Source: AV69 sp963742315 | Lineage (GTDB): Bacteria > Verrucomicrobiota > Verrucomicrobiia > Chthoniobacterales > UBA10450 | NCBI GenBank assembly: GCA_963742315.1 | Contig: CAVULE010000015.1 | Location: forward strand, 248,001-312,000 | Direction of reading: 5' to 3' | DNA length: 64,000 nucleotides | Position numbers and translations under genes: made by a program | Notes under the pieces: generated by a model | What the model saw: the letters and a program-made list of their open reading frames with translations, nothing else | Databases searched by the model: none | Told to the model about the DNA's origin: nothing | Shown here: in pieces, positions 25,774-34,635 of the stretch | Position numbering within the stretch: the stretch's first letter is position 1 | How the letters are laid out: the number at the start of each line of letters is the position of its first letter

Positions 25774-28260
25774 TTAGCTCGCGCTCGCCGCTTCGCTCCC
25801 AGCCGGAGCAGCAGCGGTAAAGACAAGTTTGCCGTTGTTCACGCCAACGTGCACGACGTCGCCGCCTTTGACATTTCCGCGCAGCAATTCCTCCGCGAAT
25901 GGATCTTCCAAATATCGTTCCACCGCCCGGCGCATCGGCCGCGCCCCGTACTGCGGATCGTACCCTTTCTCGATCAGAAACTCCTTGGCCGATTGCTCCA
26001 GCTCGATGTGCACCTCTTTTGCTTTTACCCGCCGCAAGACTTTCGCGACTTCCAATTCCACAATCTGCATCAGGTCGGCCTTGGTCAGCTGATGGAAGAC
26101 GATGATGTCGTCGAGCCGGTTAATAAATTCGGGCTTGAACACCTTCTTCGCTTCCTCCAGCAATCGGTCGCGCATCGCTTCAAACTCGTGTTCCCCCAAG
26201 GGCTTGGTCGCGGCAAAACCCATCGTCGTCTGTCGCCGCAGGATGTCCGCACCGACATTCGACGTCATAATGATGATGGTGTTGCGGAAATCGATCTTGC
26301 GCCCGAGTGAGTCGGTGATTTTCCCATCTTCCAGGATTTGCAGCAGCAAATGCATCACGTCCGGATGCGCCTTTTCGATTTCGTCAAACAGGACCACGGA
26401 ATACGGCCGCCGCCGGACCGCTTCCGAAAGCTGGCCGCCCTCTTCGTAACCGACATAACCAGGAGGCGACCCAATCAGCCGCGAAGCGGTGAACTTCTCC
26501 ATGTACTCCGACATGTCGATCTGAATCAACGCGTCACGGTCGCCAAACATGAATTCTGCCAGGGTTTGCGCGAGAAAGGTCTTACCGACGCCGGTCGGCC
26601 CAAGGAAAATAAATGAGCCGATCGGCCGGCGCGGATCTTTCAGGTCAGCCCGCGAACGCCGCAGCGCCTTGGAAATCGCAATCACCGCTTCATCCTGTCC
26701 GATCACCTTGCACCTCAACTCCTCTTCCATCTTGAGAAGTTTTTCGGTTTCCTTCTGCTCCATTCGTTGCAACGGAACGCCGGTAACTTTCGAGATGATA
26801 TGCATCATGTCGTCGCCAGTGACGAGCACTTCTCTTTCTTCCCGCTCCTGCCGCCATTGCGCCAAGATTGTGTCGAGTTTTTCCTTGGTTTGTTTTTCCT
26901 TGTCTCGCAGTCCCGCTGCCTTCTCGAAATCCTGCGCCTTGATCGCGCCTTCCTTTTCCCCGCGAATGACTTCGATCTCTTTTTCGATTTCTTTCACGTC
27001 GGGCGGTCGCGTCATTGCATTGATGCGGGCGCGTGCACCAGCCTCGTCCATCACGTCAATCGCCTTGTCCGGCAAAAATCGTCCGGTGATGTAACGCTCG
27101 GAAAGCTTCACCGCCGTTTCGAGCGCTTCATCGGTCAACTTCGCCTTGTGATGCGCTTCGTATTTCGGCCGCAGTCCTTTCAAAATCTCGATCGCTTCTT
27201 CAACCGTTGGCGCATCCACTTTCACGGTTTGGAATCGTCGCTCCAGGGCCGCGTCTTTCTCGATGTACTTGCGATATTCGTTCAAGGTGGTGGCGCCCAC
27301 ACATTGCAACTCGCCCCGGCTCAAAGCCGGCTTGATGATGTTGCTTGCGTCCATCGCCCCTTCGGCCGAGCCGGCCCCGACAATCGTGTGCAACTCGTCG
27401 ATGAACAAAATCACATTTTTGCTGCGACGAATTTCATCCATCACCGCTTTGATTCGTTCCTCGAACTGGCCGCGATATTTCGTCCCCGCCACCATTAGTG
27501 CCAGGTCGAGCGTGATGACTTTTTTGTCGCGCAAAAGCTCCGGTACATTGCCGCTCGCAATCTCCTGCGCCAATCCCTCAACAATTGCGGTCTTGCCCAC
27601 CCCAGCTTCGCCGAGCAACACCGGGTTATTTTTTGTGCGCCGGCAGAGCACCTGAATGACGCGCTCGATTTCATTTTTCCGGCCAATCACCGGATCGAGC
27701 TCACTCTTCTTCGCCAGATCAGTGAGATCACGCCCGAACGCACGCAAGGCCGGCGTTTTTACATCTTTTTTCCCGCCGCTGGCGCTGCCGGCAGTCTCGT
27801 CCGCTTCTCCTTCCGGGGGCGTGAAATTTGGATCGAGTTCCTTCAAAATTTCATTGCGCGTCCGCTCGATATCGATCTCGAGGCTCTTCAACACGCGCGC
27901 CGCAACCCCCTCACCTTCGCGCAACAATCCCAGCAAAATGTGTTCGGTCCCGACATAGGAATGATTCAGCGCCTTGGCTTCCTTCCCCGCCAGCGCGAGC
28001 ACTTTTTTCACCCGCGGCGTGTAAGGAATGTTGCCCACCATTTTTGTTTCCGGCCCGGACCCCACCTGTTTCTCTACTTCCATCCGCACCGTTTCGAGAT
28101 CGAGTCCCATCTTTTGCAAAACGTTTACCGCTACACCCTGGCCGAGTTTGATCAGGCCGAGCAAAAGGTGCTCGGTGCCGACGTAATTGTGATTGAAGCG
28201 ATCTGCTTCTTTACGCGCAAGTTGCAGGACCTGCTGGGCGCGCGGGGTGAAATTATTCAT
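25774..28260 (-). CDS. clpC: ATP-dependent Clp protease ATPase ClpC
   Basis: Hexameric AAA+ unfoldase that feeds ClpP. It has two N-terminal Clp repeats (MNNFTPRAQQVLQLARKEAD; HSYVGTEHILLGLLREGEGV), AAA-1 with Walker A GEAGVGKTAIVEG, a middle coiled-coil with a UVR motif (AQDFEKAAGLRDKEK), and AAA-2 with GPTGVGKTFLAQTLAEF and DMSEYMEKFTASRLIG. The UVR-containing middle domain identifies ClpC rather than ClpA or ClpB. 828 residues is the usual size. ATG 28260 overlaps mcsB by 8 bp. Confidence 0.96.
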   Translation of the reverse strand: MNNFTPRAQQVLQLARKEADRFNHNYVGTEHLLLGLIKLGQGVAVNVLQKMGLDLETVRMEVEKQVGSGPETKMVGNIPYTPRVKKVLALAGKEAKALNHSYVGTEHILLGLLREGEGVAARVLKSLEIDIERTRNEILKELDPNFTPPEGEADETAGSASGGKKDVKTPALRAFGRDLTDLAKKSELDPVIGRKNEIERVIQVLCRRTKNNPVLLGEAGVGKTAIVEGLAQEIASGNVPELLRDKKVITLDLALMVAGTKYRGQFEERIKAVMDEIRRSKNVILFIDELHTIVGAGSAEGAMDASNIIKPALSRGELQCVGATTLNEYRKYIEKDAALERRFQTVKVDAPTVEEAIEILKGLRPKYEAHHKAKLTDEALETAVKLSERYITGRFLPDKAIDVMDEAGARARINAMTRPPDVKEIEKEIEVIRGEKEGAIKAQDFEKAAGLRDKEKQTKEKLDTILAQWRQEREEREVLVTGDDMMHIISKVTGVPLQRMEQKETEKLLKMEEELRCKVIGQDEAVIAISKALRRSRADLKDPRRPIGSFIFLGPTGVGKTFLAQTLAEFMFGDRDALIQIDMSEYMEKFTASRLIGSPPGYVGYEEGGQLSEAVRRRPYSVVLFDEIEKAHPDVMHLLLQILEDGKITDSLGRKIDFRNTIIIMTSNVGADILRRQTTMGFAATKPLGEHEFEAMRDRLLEEAKKVFKPEFINRLDDIIVFHQLTKADLMQIVELEVAKVLRRVKAKEVHIELEQSAKEFLIEKGYDPQYGARPMRRAVERYLEDPFAEELLRGNVKGGDVVHVGVNNGKLVFTAAAPAGSEAASAS

Positions 28261-29374
28261 GTTTCTCCGGCTCGGAATCACCCATCTCCGGCTCCCGCGC
28301 CACTTTACTAATATCAGGCTTGGGGAATGATTTCAAACGCTCGCGGATAATTTGCGCGCGAAAATGATCGCGCTCTTCCGCATTCAATTTCTGCTGCGTG
28401 CTCTTTTGCAAATGGGCGGGCTGCGTTTCGATGAAAAGCTGATCGATGGCCAGACGTTTGTCTTCCGGGAATGCACCCAGGTCAATCCCGAGCTTCACCA
28501 CTGAAAGCAGGTTAAGCGCTTCTTTCGAGGTCATGGCATGAGCATAAGTGAGCAAGCCGTAGGCCCGGCCGATCTGGTCCCACAATGTATTTGGCCGTTT
28601 TTGAATCAAAACCTGACGCGCGTCCTGTTCTTTTTCGATGATGGTCTCGATTACCTTGTTCAAGCGCGCGATGATCTCCTCCTCTTTTTCACCAAGAGTG
28701 GTTTGATTCGAAATTTGGAAAAGATTTCCCATCGCTTCCGTGCCTTCCCCATACAATCCGCGCACCGCCAACCCAATCTTGTTCACTGCCTGGATGACCT
28801 GATTGATCAGCTCGCTCAGCACCAGGCCAGGCAAATGCAGCATCGCCGAAGCGCGCATTCCCGTTCCCACATTGGTCGGGCAAGCGGTCAGGTATCCGAG
28901 CTTCGCGTCGTAGGCAAAATCGAGTTTGCCTTCGAGCGCGCTATCCACTTTGTCCACCAACTTGAATGCCTGCCGCAGCTGCAACCCGGACCGGATCGAT
29001 TGCATCCGCAAATGGTCCTCTTCATTAACCATCACGCTGAGGGTTTGCTTGCGATTCATGATAATGGCGCTGCCTACACTTTTGGCCGCATGTTCGCGAC
29101 TAATGAGATGGCGTTCCACCAGCACTTGCTTTTCGAGAGCCGACAAGTCCTGGAGCAGTTCCGAAAATGGCTCCTGCATTTCGGGCAGCTCTTCCACTCG
29201 CGGCTTGATCAATTCCAGAACCATCGTGCGCTCCGCCTTTTTCGCCCACCCGGGAAAAGCCCGATTCCGTAGATTACGCGCCAGCCGCACCCGACTGCTC
29301 ACCACCACCTGATGATGAGGCCCCTCCCCGCGCAGCCATTCACCAGTGCTCGCCATCAAGTTCTGGAATTTCAT
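28253..29374 (-). CDS. mcsB: Protein arginine kinase McsB
   Basis: Phosphagen-kinase-fold enzyme that phosphorylates arginine residues and marks proteins for ClpCP. Motifs include VVVSSRVRLARNLRNRAFPG near the start, VNEEDHLRMQSIRSG (NEEDHLR is the family signature), ACPTNVGTGMRASAMLHLPG and YGEGTEAMGNLFQISNQ. 373 residues. ATG 29374 is chosen because it overlaps the mcsA end by four bases; sequence further upstream is mcsA in another frame. Family identity is clear; McsB activity itself is inferred from the mcsA and clpC neighbours. Confidence 0.93.
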   Translation of the reverse strand: MKFQNLMASTGEWLRGEGPHHQVVVSSRVRLARNLRNRAFPGWAKKAERTMVLELIKPRVEELPEMQEPFSELLQDLSALEKQVLVERHLISREHAAKSVGSAIIMNRKQTLSVMVNEEDHLRMQSIRSGLQLRQAFKLVDKVDSALEGKLDFAYDAKLGYLTACPTNVGTGMRASAMLHLPGLVLSELINQVIQAVNKIGLAVRGLYGEGTEAMGNLFQISNQTTLGEKEEEIIARLNKVIETIIEKEQDARQVLIQKRPNTLWDQIGRAYGLLTYAHAMTSKEALNLLSVVKLGIDLGAFPEDKRLAIDQLFIETQPAHLQKSTQQKLNAEERDHFRAQIIRERLKSFPKPDISKVAREPEMGDSEPEKHE

Positions 29375-29868
29375 TTCGACCCCGCCAGTTGAGTCTCCAA
29401 CTGTTTGATTTCGTCGCGCAACGCCGCTGCCGTTTCGTAATTCTCTTCCTGCACCGCTTTGCGCAAATCTTCCGTCAGCGTTTTCATGCGATCGCTCAAC
29501 GCTAAAGTCTTTTGTGCGCGGGCCGGTAATTTGCCCACGTGCGCGGTCCCTTTGTGCATCGCTTTCAAAAGCGAATTCAATCCTTCGGCAAACGCGATGT
29601 AGCAACTGCTGCAGCCAAGCCGTCCCGTTTTCTTGAAATCGGCCTGGGTGAATCCGCAAACCGGACAGCGCGTGCTCGAACCGCCCTTTTCAATCTCTTC
29701 CGCCGCGCCGATGCCGAGCAGCAAATCCGCCAGAGCGAAACCGGTCGGGTCCTGCACCCCTTTTTCCTTCGAGCAGCCTTCGCAAAGGTTCACCTTCTGC
29801 ATTTTCCCGTCCACAATCTGCGTCAGGAAAACCGCCGCATCGTTACATTTGCAAACGTCGCACAACAT
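29371..29868 (-). CDS. mcsA: McsA-like zinc-finger/UVR protein
   Basis: Activator of the McsB kinase. Paired zinc-type CxxC motifs are visible: CDVCKCN, LCEGCSKEKG, CPVCGFTQADF and LGCSSCYIAF. A C-terminal coiled UVR motif ends the protein (RKAVQEENYETAAALRDEIK). 165 residues, close to Bacillus McsA. It begins the mcsA-mcsB-clpC operon; a CtsR repressor gene, normally upstream in Bacillus, is not present here. Confidence 0.92.
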   Translation of the reverse strand: MLCDVCKCNDAAVFLTQIVDGKMQKVNLCEGCSKEKGVQDPTGFALADLLLGIGAAEEIEKGGSSTRCPVCGFTQADFKKTGRLGCSSCYIAFAEGLNSLLKAMHKGTAHVGKLPARAQKTLALSDRMKTLTEDLRKAVQEENYETAAALRDEIKQLETQLAGSK

Positions 29869-29960
29869 CTTTTTACTTAATTAGACCTTCGCCCGATCTA
29901 AACATTCAACCCCGTAATCTCTGCTTTAGCATCTCGCGCGCCGAATGGCCGGGGGAATCG

Positions 29961-30908
29961 TTAGGAATAAATCGGCGTGCCGCCTTCACGCGTGATCTCG
30001 CGGAAACGGGCGATCATCCGCAAGCTGATCGGCCCCGGTTTTCCCGTCCCGATCACCCGCCCGTCCGCCTTGATCACCGGAATCACTTCCGCAGCGGTCC
30101 CGCTCAAAAGGCATTCGTCGGCAATAAAAACGTCATGCCGGCTGATATCGGTCTCGGAAATTTTTATTCCGAGCTCCGCCGCGATCTCGAACACGACTGA
30201 TCGCGTGATTCCGCGCAACGCTCCTGCCGTGATTGGTGGCGTGAAAATTTCGCCGCGTTTGATCACGAAAATATTATCGGCGGTGCATTCCGCGATACAT
30301 CCCTGGTCGTTTAACATTAACGCCTCATCCGCTTCGGCCAGATTCGCTTCAATCCGTGCCATGACGTTGTTCAAATAATTGAGCGATTTCACTGCCGGAT
30401 TAAGCGCGCCGGGACCGGTTCGCCGTGTCGCAACCGTCACCACCGTCAAACCATTTTGATACATTTCTTTCGAGTAAAGCGCGATAGTCGTCGCGATGAT
30501 GATCACGCTTGGTCGTTTACATTGCGTCGGATTTAACCCCAGGTTCCCTACACCGCGGGTCACGATCAGGCGAATGTAGCCATCGCGCAGATCATTTTTG
30601 CGGATCGTTTCCAGCACTGCCTCCGTCATCTCGCTGCGCGACATCGGTAAATCCAGGCAAATCGAGCGGGCCGAATCCCATAGCCGGTCCAGGTGTTGTT
30701 CCAACCGGAAAACGCCCCCATTGTAAAAACGAATCCCTTCGAAAATCCCGTCGCCATACAACAGCCCATGATCGAAGACTGAAACTTTCGCGTCTTCTTC
30801 CGGCACAAATTCTCCGTCGACAAAAATCGTCAAAGGCTTGACCGCTTTTGCGGAACCTGATTCGTTCGCCGGTCTAGCCGGGCGAACACTCTTGCGTGGC
30901 TCCTCCAT
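29961..30908 (-). CDS. ilvE: Class IV (branched-chain) aminotransferase
   Basis: PLP fold-type IV transaminase, most like branched-chain amino acid aminotransferase. It has VFDHGLLYGDGIFEGIRFYN near residue 45, the PLP lysine in NPAVKSLNYLNNVMARIEA, EALMLNDQGCIAECTADNIF and the cofactor phosphate-binding ALRGITRSVVFEIA. D-amino-acid transaminase or ADC lyase are alternatives in this fold; the EGIR..N pattern favours IlvE. Start 30908 (MEEPRKSVRP) is one option; the first ~25 residues are low complexity. Confidence 0.85.
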   Translation of the reverse strand: MEEPRKSVRPARPANESGSAKAVKPLTIFVDGEFVPEEDAKVSVFDHGLLYGDGIFEGIRFYNGGVFRLEQHLDRLWDSARSICLDLPMSRSEMTEAVLETIRKNDLRDGYIRLIVTRGVGNLGLNPTQCKRPSVIIIATTIALYSKEMYQNGLTVVTVATRRTGPGALNPAVKSLNYLNNVMARIEANLAEADEALMLNDQGCIAECTADNIFVIKRGEIFTPPITAGALRGITRSVVFEIAAELGIKISETDISRHDVFIADECLLSGTAAEVIPVIKADGRVIGTGKPGPISLRMIARFREITREGGTPIYS

Positions 30909-31018
30909 TAAAGTTGTCCCATCCCCATCAGCTGTAGTTTTTGTAAGCACCAAAAAATCTCCGATGTTCGGGCGGCAATTCAAGCGGCATTTACGTCGCC
31001 CGCAGATTGCGACGAAAC

Positions 31019-31086
31019 ACAGACTTCCAGTCTGTGCGCCCAGCGGAGTTGCACTCCGCTAAAATCGGCAAGGGCGGCAGCTACAC
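31019..31086. repeat. Palindromic repeat modules upstream of ilvE
   Basis: Contains CAGACTTCCAGTCTGTGCGC followed by GCGGAGTTGCACTCCGC, the same module pair as at 18240-18275 and related to 7525-7611. A REP-like end GGCGGCAGCTACA sits at about 31073. Nothing else is seen between ilvE and the LolD-like gene. Confidence 0.65.
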
Positions 31087-31125
31087 TGCGCGGCACCATT
31101 AACGTCCGATCAACCATCAACCTCC

Positions 31126-31797
31126 CTATTCCAACACCCCGTCCACCATGTGGAGCTGCCGATCCCCCAGCGCAGCTAGCCGCGGATCGTGGGTCACCAC
31201 CAACAACGTTTTCTTTCGCTCTCGCGCCAGGGACAGAAGCAAATCCATGATCGCGTCACCCGTCTTGGAATCGAGATTACCGGTCGGTTCATCGGCAAAA
31301 ACAATCGCCGGATCATTTACCAGAGCCCGGGCGATCGCCACGCGTTGTTGCTCGCCACCCGAAAGTTCTGCCGGCAAATGTTGCAGCCGCTCGCCCAAAC
31401 CAACTGCGCGTAAACTTTCTTCCGCCACGCTTTCTCGAACTCTGCCTCCGATCATTCCCGGCAGCATCACATTCTCCAGCGCCGTCAGTTCCGGGAGTAA
31501 GAAGTAACTCTGGAAGACGAAACCCATCTGGGTGTTTCGAATCTGCGCCTGCGCTTGCGAGCTGCCGGTGTAAAGCCGCTGCCCTTCAAACTCCACCGTC
31601 CCTTCCTGCGGCCGTTCCAACCCTGCCAGCGTATATAGTAAGGTGGTTTTGCCCGCGCCCGAGGCGCCGACGAGAAAGACCGCTTCGCTCCGTTGCACTT
31701 CCATCGAGATCCCGCGCAATACTTCAATCCGGCGCGGGCCCATGCGAAACGAGCGCCGCAAATCCCGCGCGACTAATTGCGGCGTTCCGTTTTCCAT
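31126..31797 (-). CDS. LolD-like ABC transporter ATP-binding protein
   Basis: 223-residue ATPase of the LolD/MacB-type subfamily, which works with FtsX-fold permeases in lipoprotein release or envelope export. It has Walker A GASGAGKTTLLYTL, the Q-loop region MGFVFQSYFLLPELTALENV, signature LSGGEQQRVAIARAL and Walker B IVFADEPTGNLDSKTG. No permease gene is adjacent, so the partner must be elsewhere. Confidence 0.88.
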   Translation of the reverse strand: MENGTPQLVARDLRRSFRMGPRRIEVLRGISMEVQRSEAVFLVGASGAGKTTLLYTLAGLERPQEGTVEFEGQRLYTGSSQAQAQIRNTQMGFVFQSYFLLPELTALENVMLPGMIGGRVRESVAEESLRAVGLGERLQHLPAELSGGEQQRVAIARALVNDPAIVFADEPTGNLDSKTGDAIMDLLLSLARERKKTLLVVTHDPRLAALGDRQLHMVDGVLE

Positions 31798-31850
31798 CGC
31801 GGGAATCTTATCCCGTCAATTTACGCAGGGCAATTGGGCGAAGTCACAAG

Positions 31851-31922
31851 CGACTCGACAGAGTCTCGCCCTACTGAATTTGCTCGCGATGGATTTGGTA
31901 GGGCGACGCTCCGCAGAGCCGC
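31851..31922. repeat. GTAGGGCGA inverted dispersed element
   Basis: Two arms, GAGTCTCGCCCTACTG and TTGGTAGGGCGACGCTCCGC, face away from each other about 25 bp apart. The same arms occur inside purL (48523-48584), and one arm occurs at 35751-35774. Confidence 0.7.
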
Positions 31923-31935
31923 GTCTTCTGGCCTC

Positions 31936-32970
31936 CTAATCGACAAAGCCAAGCGCAGCCAGCGTCGGACGATCGATCGCACCAGTGACATTCAACCCAT
32001 TATCGAGCTGATAATCTGCAATCGCTTGTTGTGTTATCGGTCCGAGCACGCCATCAACCGACTCCGCGAAATAGCCGAGCTGTTGCAGCGCGTACTGCAC
32101 GTTGGCGATGATCTGGTCAGGCGACAGGCCATTATACCCATAGATCGGCCCATCGTAATTATAGTTCGAATTAGAGGAATCGTAACCGTAAGCCGGATAC
32201 CAATACCCCAGGTCCCACGCGTAAAACCCGCCGCCGATTAAAATGATGGTATGGCAATGATTCTGCCACCAATCCCGATCATGACTATCCCGATGCCGCC
32301 GGCAGGCATCGGCGAAATTCATGGTGTTGGAGTTGTTAAAATTAAGGACCCGCTTGCCGGTCTGCAGTCCGGAGTTCGTTGCCTGAATCGGCGTGTTAGG
32401 CGTAGTCGGTCCTACCCCATTGGTCGCATTTCGGGGGTCCGGTGAAGCGTTTTGGGGATCGCGACCACGCCGCATGCTTAAATTGGTGTCGTCTGAGAGT
32501 TGCCGGCCGCGGCGGACTTGGTCGGTATCGACCGTCCCTTGGGTGATTCCCTGAACCGTGGCCGGATTCACCCGATTCCGATAGTAGAATGCCTGGCGGG
32601 CCAACAGCTCCGAGCGATCCAGCGGGCGTTGGACGCGCCAGTTCGCGGGGAAATTGGGTCGCGCACCGTTTTGCACATTCACATTAGTCGGATATTGGCG
32701 GACCACCGGGACACTCCCGCTCCGGTTCGAAGGCGCTACCGCACCCGGTCGCACAACGCCGCTCCCGCTTGAACGCGCAGGCGCTACCGCACCCTGCTGC
32801 ACAGTGCCGCTCCCAGATGAATGCGCGCTCCCAGATGAATGCCCGCCCCCAGATGAACCCGCACTTCCGCTCGTTGCCGAGGCGCCGCTTTGACCAGTCG
32901 TGCTGTCGGCGCGGCCGCTTCCCGCCGCCGCCAGAATCACCGCCAGACCGACCACGAGAATCCTTGTCAT
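31936..32970 (-). CDS. Secreted peptidoglycan-binding-domain protein
   Basis: About 344 residues with a signal peptide (ILVVGLAVILAAAGSGRA) and then a Ser/Gly-rich low-complexity stretch. The middle part has DWWQNHCHTIILIGGGFYAW and YWYPAYGYDSSNSNYNYDGP. The C-terminal PG_binding_1 domain reads VQYALQQLGYFAESVDGVLG then ITQQAIADYQLDNGL. It is a paralogue of the next gene upstream (33178-34008), sharing the WYPAYGYD/YDGPI block. Probably binds the cell wall from the periplasm; no catalytic motif is seen. Start 32970 places the signal at the N-terminus. Confidence 0.8.
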   Translation of the reverse strand: MTRILVVGLAVILAAAGSGRADSTTGQSGASATSGSAGSSGGGHSSGSAHSSGSGTVQQGAVAPARSSGSGVVRPGAVAPSNRSGSVPVVRQYPTNVNVQNGARPNFPANWRVQRPLDRSELLARQAFYYRNRVNPATVQGITQGTVDTDQVRRGRQLSDDTNLSMRRGRDPQNASPDPRNATNGVGPTTPNTPIQATNSGLQTGKRVLNFNNSNTMNFADACRRHRDSHDRDWWQNHCHTIILIGGGFYAWDLGYWYPAYGYDSSNSNYNYDGPIYGYNGLSPDQIIANVQYALQQLGYFAESVDGVLGPITQQAIADYQLDNGLNVTGAIDRPTLAALGFVD

Positions 32971-33079
32971 TTTAACCTTTCTAATAAGACAACATAGTCT
33001 TGTCATTTATTCAACACCGCTCCCAGCGATTCCGCTCGACCATTTTCAAGTAGGGGTCGCGCTCTTGCGACGCTGCCAA

Positions 33080-33116
33080 AACAAAACCGCGCGGCAGATC
33101 CGATCCACCGCGCAGT
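33080..33116 (-). terminator. Probable intrinsic terminator after the upstream PG-binding gene
   Basis: On the minus strand a nine-base stem (ACTGCGCGG with CCGCGCGGT, one wobble) is followed by TTTGTTTTGG. It lies about 60 bp past the stop at 33178 and before the next gene's start. Confidence 0.6.
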
Positions 33117-33177
33117 CGTTTAAAGGCTGACTCTTCGGCTCCCTGCTCCTTGCTCCCTGCTCCCTGCCCCTTGCTCC

Positions 33178-34008
33178 TTACGTCATCCCTAAAGTGGCCA
33201 GCGTCTGCTCGTCAATCGTCGCCGTTACCGCCAAACCACGATCGATTTGGTATCGCTGAATCGCGCTGCGAGTCCCTGGACCCAGGATTCCATCGATCGG
33301 TCCATAATAGTACCCTTGCTGTGCCAGGGATCTCTGCACCTGCGCGGTCACGTCGCCGGGCGCAGCGTAGCCATAACCGAAGATCGGGCCATCATAAACA
33401 TAGTGGCTGTAATATGGATCATACCCGTAGGCGGGATACCACCAGCCGCTATTCCAATACCAGTAACCGCCACCGTAACGGACGAGACGGTAATTGTTGC
33501 GCCGCCACCAATCGCGGTTGTGATGTTCCCGCCAATTCCAGCGTTGCGCCGCACTATACGACCATTCATTTCCGGTGCGTTTGTAATGTTTCCACGCCTT
33601 TTTGTTCCATTGCGCATTGTTGTTGGTGACAACGTAGCTCTGGTTCTTGTTCTTGTATTTTTTGGTGACCTGGACGTTCTGCTGATGGTAATTGGCAGCC
33701 GCCCCGACGTTCGAATGCACCGGCTTGACGTACGACTTCTTCACCACTTGCTGGTTACTCGTCTGCGAGCTGACATGCTTCTTACTCGTCTGCGAGCCGG
33801 TCGTTTGCGAGCTAACATGCGGCTTAGTCGTCTGCGTGCTGACGCGCCGATTGCTTGTCTGCGTCCCGCCTTTCTTTGGCGCGGGCGTTGCCGCCTGGGT
33901 GGTTTGCGCTTTTTTCTTCTTCTTTTTCTGCTGATCGTCGGTCTGCGCAGCCTCGACCGATGCCAGGCCCACCAACAAGACCGTCACCAATGTGATTAAA
34001 CGTTTCAT
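33178..34008 (-). CDS. Secreted peptidoglycan-binding-domain protein (paralogue)
   Basis: 276 residues. Signal peptide (LITLVTVLLVGLASVEA), then a Lys- and Gln/Thr-rich repetitive segment (RVSTQTTKPHVSSQTT, KKHVSSQTSNQ). An Asn/Trp/Tyr-rich core follows (WNWREHHNRDWWRRNN, GYWYWNSGWWYPAYGYD) and a PG_binding_1 domain (VQRSLAQQGYYYGPIDGILG, AIQRYQIDRGL). Shares its layout with the gene at 31936, consistent with a local duplication. The basic repeats may bind anionic wall polymers (inference). Confidence 0.8.
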   Translation of the reverse strand: MKRLITLVTVLLVGLASVEAAQTDDQQKKKKKKAQTTQAATPAPKKGGTQTSNRRVSTQTTKPHVSSQTTGSQTSKKHVSSQTSNQQVVKKSYVKPVHSNVGAAANYHQQNVQVTKKYKNKNQSYVVTNNNAQWNKKAWKHYKRTGNEWSYSAAQRWNWREHHNRDWWRRNNYRLVRYGGGYWYWNSGWWYPAYGYDPYYSHYVYDGPIFGYGYAAPGDVTAQVQRSLAQQGYYYGPIDGILGPGTRSAIQRYQIDRGLAVTATIDEQTLATLGMT

Positions 34009-34049
34009 AAACTAAATTTTCCTCCTCTTTGTTCGACCCCTCGCTGTCG

Positions 34050-34505
34050 CTATTTATTCAAAGCCGTCTGCTGCCGCACCGCCTCGAACAAAACGATGGC
34101 CACCGCCGTCGCCAAATTCAAGCTCCGCGTTCCGTGCATTGGGATGGTAATACAACTCTCCCGATTCTCCTCCAGCACGCGTTCTGGCAACCCTTTGGTC
34201 TCGCGCCCAAAGACCAAAAAATCCCCGGGTCGAAAGCTTTTCTCAAAATAGGGCTGCGTCGCTTTGGTCGTTAAGTAAAAGAAACGCGCGGACGCGTTCG
34301 CCCGTCGCAGCTCATCGAGATTCGACCATTCCCGTACATCTACTTCATTCCAGTAATCCAAGCCGGCTCGCTTCAATTGCCGATCGTCGATCGAAAACCC
34401 GAGCGGCCCGACCAGGTGCAAGGTAGATCGCGTCGCCAGACACAACCGCCCCACGTTCCCCGTATTCGGTGGAATCTCCGGCTCAACCAGAACGACATTG
34501 AACAT
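34050..34505 (-). CDS. trmL: tRNA (cytidine(34)-2'-O)-methyltransferase TrmL
   Basis: SPOUT-class enzyme that 2'-O-methylates the wobble base of tRNA-Leu. 151 residues, the minimal SpoU length typical of TrmL. Motifs are VLVEPEIPPNTGNVGRLCLA (motif 1, Asn/Arg), FLVFGRETKGLPERVLEEN (motif 2) and MHGTRSLNLATAVAIVLFEA (motif 3). It lies downstream of the transaldolase gene, same strand. Confidence 0.93.
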   Translation of the reverse strand: MFNVVLVEPEIPPNTGNVGRLCLATRSTLHLVGPLGFSIDDRQLKRAGLDYWNEVDVREWSNLDELRRANASARFFYLTTKATQPYFEKSFRPGDFLVFGRETKGLPERVLEENRESCITIPMHGTRSLNLATAVAIVLFEAVRQQTALNK

Positions 34506-34635
34506 CGGTGGATGGTCCGCTCCGTCGGGCGATGTTAAACAAATGCGGCTTTGCCGCCTAGAAGCATCGAGGTCCGAGCCGGGCTGGCACGTCTGCTCGA
34601 TCCATCCTTCCCTGCTCTTTGCGCCGAGCTCCCTG

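Noticed and set aside
26767..27498. Long plus-strand open frame (243 codons) opposite clpC
   Set aside because: It mirrors the conserved ClpC AAA-1 region on the other strand, has no homology and is explained by codon bias of the real gene.
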